Assembly (NCBI GenBank): GCA_964533215.1
Contig: CAZHLJ010000001.1
Span: forward strand, 186,001-250,000
Direction: 5' to 3'
Length of the DNA: 64,000 nt
From: Bact-08 sp964533215
GTDB lineage: Bacteria; Bacteroidota; Bacteroidia; Bacteroidales; UBA932
This document shows, piece after piece, positions 61,487 to 64,000 of this stretch. The notes under the pieces are model-generated. The model had not been told where the DNA came from. It searched no databases and saw only the letters and a list, made by a program, of their open reading frames with translations. The first letter of the stretch is position 1, and the number at the start of each line of letters is the position of its first letter. A program made the translations under genes and the position numbers.

Positions 61487-62230
61487 ATGTTAGAGATAAA
61501 AGGTTTACACGCTGAAATCGAAGGCAAGGAGATTCTTAAAGGGATAAACTTCTCTGTCAAAGCTGGTGAGATTCATGCCATAATGGGGCCAAACGGTTCA
61601 GGAAAGAGTACTCTCTCTGCGGTTCTTGCTGGAAGGAGCAACTTTAATGTTACAGCCGGAGAAGTCATCTACAATGGGGAGAATCTTCTTGAGCTTACTC
61701 CTGAAATGAGGGCGAGGAAGGGAATTTTCCTTGGATTTCAATACCCCGTGGAGATTCCCGGAGTGAGCAATGTCAACTTCATGAAGACAGCAATTAACGA
61801 GAAACGCAAATATATGAACCTTCCTCCGTTTACTGCGGCAGAATACCTTAAGTTCATGAGGGAAAAGATGGCTATTGTTGAGATGGACAAATCTTTTTCA
61901 AGCAGAGGTGTGAATGTGGGTTTTTCAGGTGGGGAGAAGAAAAAGAATGAAATTTTCCAGATGGCCATGCTGGAACCAAAGCTAGCCATTCTGGATGAAA
62001 CGGACAGCGGTCTGGATGTAGATGCCCTAAGGATAGTTGCAACGGGGGTCAACAAACTAAAAACACCGGAAAATGCATTCATCGTAATCACTCACTACCA
62101 GAGATTGCTGGATTATATTGTTCCTGATATTGTCCACATACTGTACGACGGACGTATAATAAAAACTGCCGGGAAGGAGCTGGCTCTCGAGGTTGAGAGC
62201 AGAGGTTACGACTGGCTTATCAACGCTTAG
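61487..62230 (+). CDS. sufC: Fe-S assembly ATPase SufC
   Basis: A 247-residue ABC ATPase: Walker A GPNGSGKST, GFQYPVEIPGV, signature FSGGEKKKNEIFQM, Walker B LAILDETDSGLDVDALR, H-loop ITHYQRLL. It powers conformational change of the SufB-SufD scaffold. 3 bases before sufD. Confidence 0.96.
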   Translation: MLEIKGLHAEIEGKEILKGINFSVKAGEIHAIMGPNGSGKSTLSAVLAGRSNFNVTAGEVIYNGENLLELTPEMRARKGIFLGFQYPVEIPGVSNVNFMKTAINEKRKYMNLPPFTAAEYLKFMREKMAIVEMDKSFSSRGVNVGFSGGEKKKNEIFQMAMLEPKLAILDETDSGLDVDALRIVATGVNKLKTPENAFIVITHYQRLLDYIVPDIVHILYDGRIIKTAGKELALEVESRGYDWLINA

Positions 62231-62233
62231 AAC

Positions 62234-63274
62234 ATGACATCAAAATTCACATACTCACCAGAAATTCCGGAAGATTTCCGATGCAGGGTTCCTCTGCCGG
62301 GGACCATTCAGGCGTTTGTGATGAACGGTTTGCTCAAAGGTCCTGTTGAGGGGAATCCTGATATATCTGTTATACCGGGCGATTCTCTTGGGTTCGACCT
62401 TACAGTGGAAAAAGGGGCAGTCGTTAAAGACAGTATACAGATTATAAGTGTGAGAGACTCGGTAAACACAGGCTACGTAAAGTTCACAAACAATTTTTAC
62501 TTTGGCGGAAACTCAGAGTCTCAGATACTCCTTTGTACGCATACACTCTCTATGGACGAATTCAAGACAGACTCGGTGCTTAATATAAATCTTGCTGAGG
62601 GAGCCAATGTCAATATTGTAGTAATGCAGAACGAGCATAATAAATCTACTCATTGCGTTAAGTTTGACATCAATCTTGCCAAAGATTCTTACCTGAGGGT
62701 AAACATTGTTTCCCTGCATGGTGGATTCCTGCAGAACGATATTGAGGCAAAATTAAAAGGAGAGGGATCTAACTGTGAGATTAACGGAGTATATCTTGTA
62801 GATGGCAGTCAGGAGATAAGGACAAATGTGAATGTACAGCATCTTGTTCCGCATTGCCAGAGCAGGCAGTTGTTCAAAGGCATTCTGGACGATGAGTCCA
62901 AGGCCCTGTTTTATGGAAAGATAATTGTTTCCAAAGATGCACAGAAGACCGAAGCATATCAGGCAAACCATAACCTGCTTCTCTCCAGAAGTGCGAAAGT
63001 CTTTGCTCAGCCTCAGCTGGAGATTTATGCAGATGACGTAAAGTGTTCACACGGAGCAACAAGCGGAAGACTGGACGAAATGGCTCTTTTTTACATGCGT
63101 TCCAGAGGGATAGGTGCTGATGAGGCAAAGCTTCTTCAACAAATGGCCTTTGCCTATGATGTTCTGGAAAAGATTAACAACGAGCAGCTCCGTCAGAGAC
63201 TTCAGGATCTAGTAGAATCCAGATTAAGGGGAGAATTCAAACGTTGTGCCAACTGTAGCATGAATTGTTGCTAG
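62234..63274 (+). CDS. sufD: Fe-S cluster assembly protein SufD
   Basis: A 346-residue SufD, with RSRGIGADEAKLLQQMAFA near the C-terminus, the conserved SRSAKVFAQPQLEIYADDVKCSHGAT region split by its Cys-Ser-His motif, and a Cys-rich tail (CANCSMNCC) that is unusual for SufD. No sufS or sufE follows; the next gene is nrdJ, so those partners must lie elsewhere. Confidence 0.93.
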   Translation: MTSKFTYSPEIPEDFRCRVPLPGTIQAFVMNGLLKGPVEGNPDISVIPGDSLGFDLTVEKGAVVKDSIQIISVRDSVNTGYVKFTNNFYFGGNSESQILLCTHTLSMDEFKTDSVLNINLAEGANVNIVVMQNEHNKSTHCVKFDINLAKDSYLRVNIVSLHGGFLQNDIEAKLKGEGSNCEINGVYLVDGSQEIRTNVNVQHLVPHCQSRQLFKGILDDESKALFYGKIIVSKDAQKTEAYQANHNLLLSRSAKVFAQPQLEIYADDVKCSHGATSGRLDEMALFYMRSRGIGADEAKLLQQMAFAYDVLEKINNEQLRQRLQDLVESRLRGEFKRCANCSMNCC

Positions 63275-63312
63275 AGGTGATGGAAAGAGTCCGACACAGT
63301 GATCATCAAGGT

Positions 63313-63334
63313 GTGTTGATTAAGTGTTGATAAG
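63313..63334. repeat. Tandem 11-bp repeat upstream of nrdJ
   Basis: GTGTTGATTAA directly followed by GTGTTGATAAG, a period of about one helical turn, some 40 bases upstream of the -7 element. Possibly a regulator-binding site. The 161-base gap 63275-63435 holds no gene that I can see. Confidence 0.4.
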
Positions 63335-63372
63335 ATTTGGCTCTTTTCCTTAATAAGTCCGTCTATTTAGTA

Positions 63373-63380
63373 TAATTTTG
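63373..63380 (+). promoter_or_regulatory. -7 promoter element (TAATTTTG) for nrdJ
   Basis: TAnnTTTG match 55 bases upstream of ATG 63436. Confidence 0.5.
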
Positions 63381-63435
63381 TCAGAGTCGAGAGAGGAATC
63401 TTTCGGCTTTTTCTTTCAAAAAATTTCAATATAAT

Positions 63436-64000
63436 ATGAAAACATATACCTACGAAGAGGCAATGGCAGCCAGCCTGGAATATTTTAAGGGTGATGAACT
63501 TGCAGCATCGGTCTGGATTAACAAGTATGCGATGAAGGATTCCTTCGGCAACCTGTATGAGCACTCTCCTGAGGATATGCATTGGAGGTTGGCCAATGAG
63601 TTTGCCAAGATCGAAAACAAGTACCCCAATCCGCTTTCTGCAAATGAGATTTATGACCTCCTCCGGGAGTTCAGATACATTGTTCCACAAGGTGGACCAA
63701 TGACAGGAATTGGTAACAATTATCAAATTGCATCTCTTTCAAACTGTTTTGTGATAGGTCACAATAAACCGGCAGATTCCTATGGTGGAATCATGCGTAT
63801 AGATGAGGAGCAGGTTCAGTTGATGAAGAGAAGAGGTGGAGTCGGTCATGATCTTTCACACATAAGGCCGGCTGGAAGTGCAGTTCTTAACAGTGCATTG
63901 ACGTCTACAGGAGTTGTTCCTTTCATGGAGCGATATTCAAATTCCACACGCGAGGTTGCCCAGGATGGACGCAGAGGTGCCTTGATGCTAAGCATATCAG
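63436..64000 (+). CDS. nrdJ: B12-dependent ribonucleotide reductase, N-terminal part, cut by the window edge
   Basis: First 188 codons of a class II (adenosylcobalamin-dependent) ribonucleotide reductase: EAMAASLEYFKGDELAASVWINKYAM, then ASLSNCFVIGHNKPADSYGGIM with a reductase Cys in the NCFV motif, RRGGVGHDLSHIRP, and SNSTREVAQDGRRGALMLSIS. The frame is open to the last base. Reduces ribonucleotides for DNA synthesis without needing oxygen. Class is judged from the NCFV and RRGG context; confirmation needs the missing C-terminal part. Confidence 0.88.
   Translation, partial: MKTYTYEEAMAASLEYFKGDELAASVWINKYAMKDSFGNLYEHSPEDMHWRLANEFAKIENKYPNPLSANEIYDLLREFRYIVPQGGPMTGIGNNYQIASLSNCFVIGHNKPADSYGGIMRIDEEQVQLMKRRGGVGHDLSHIRPAGSAVLNSALTSTGVVPFMERYSNSTREVAQDGRRGALMLSIS

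Noticed and set aside
63275..63435. Cobalamin riboswitch before nrdJ
   Set aside because: The gap is short and I could not find a B12-box-like element or the expected stems.

Overview
The window reads as a chromosomal segment of a Bacteroidetes (most likely Bacteroidales) bacterium. The signs are the gene families (fused SecDF, a GldF/GldG fusion protein, a GLPGLI protein, a TonB-type receptor with a carboxypeptidase-like N-terminal domain, a DUF4491-like protein), the lack of strong Shine-Dalgarno sequences, and repeated TAnnTTTG -7 promoter elements just upstream of many genes. Genus and species cannot be fixed from the sequence. Tryptophanase and an NrdJ-type B12-dependent ribonucleotide reductase fit an anaerobic or host/sediment-associated life.

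1-4.6 kb: a TonB-dependent receptor cut by the left edge, then a small outer-membrane barrel gene that overlaps a hybrid sensor kinase gene. 4.8-13.9 kb: a compact same-strand gene train that I read as an unusual lasso-peptide locus. It holds three phage-tail-collar proteins, a formyltransferase-family protein, a 43-residue lasso precursor, a lasso cyclase, a frameshifted second precursor, an HPr-kinase-like tailoring kinase, a PAPS sulfotransferase, the PqqD-like recognition element (B1), the leader peptidase (B2) and a disrupted second cyclase. 13.9-17.6 kb, opposite strand: a sulfate-activation operon (TauE/SafE-type permease, CysD, CysN-CysC fusion) able to make PAPS, the donor a sulfotransferase needs. 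17.7-19.4 kb: an ABC exporter, probably for the peptide. The sequence therefore predicts a lasso peptide with a Gly1-Glu9 ring and a C-terminal Ser that could be phosphorylated, and a sulfation step fed by a dedicated PAPS supply. The second precursor/cyclase pair is broken in both members.

19.4-30.2 kb: an LPS-kinase-like protein and an ArnT/PMT-type glycosyltransferase, a TlpA-like thioredoxin, tRNA-Pro, two tandem short MutS-like ATPases, a GldF-GldG fusion permease with its ATPase, and a DUF4491-like membrane protein. 30.2-30.6 kb is a non-coding stretch of inverted and direct repeats ending at tRNA-Ser. 30.7-37.4 kb: a PD40/SPOR-like envelope protein, SecDF and tryptophanase.

37.5-42.1 kb: a four-gene operon (soluble ABC ATPase, G3E/HypB-like GTPase, cysteine desulfurase, Fe-S protein) divergent from a Crp/Fnr-Rrf2 regulator pair. 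It looks like an uncharacterised sulfur or metal cofactor system. 42.0-47.4 kb: a MarR-controlled efflux operon (TolC, HlyD, two ABC-2 permeases, no ATPase gene). 47.6-63.3 kb: a GLPGLI/outer-membrane receptor pair, RNase R, GpmI, DnaE, ThiL, and a suf operon (sufB, a pnuC-family transporter, sufC, sufD). The window ends inside nrdJ.
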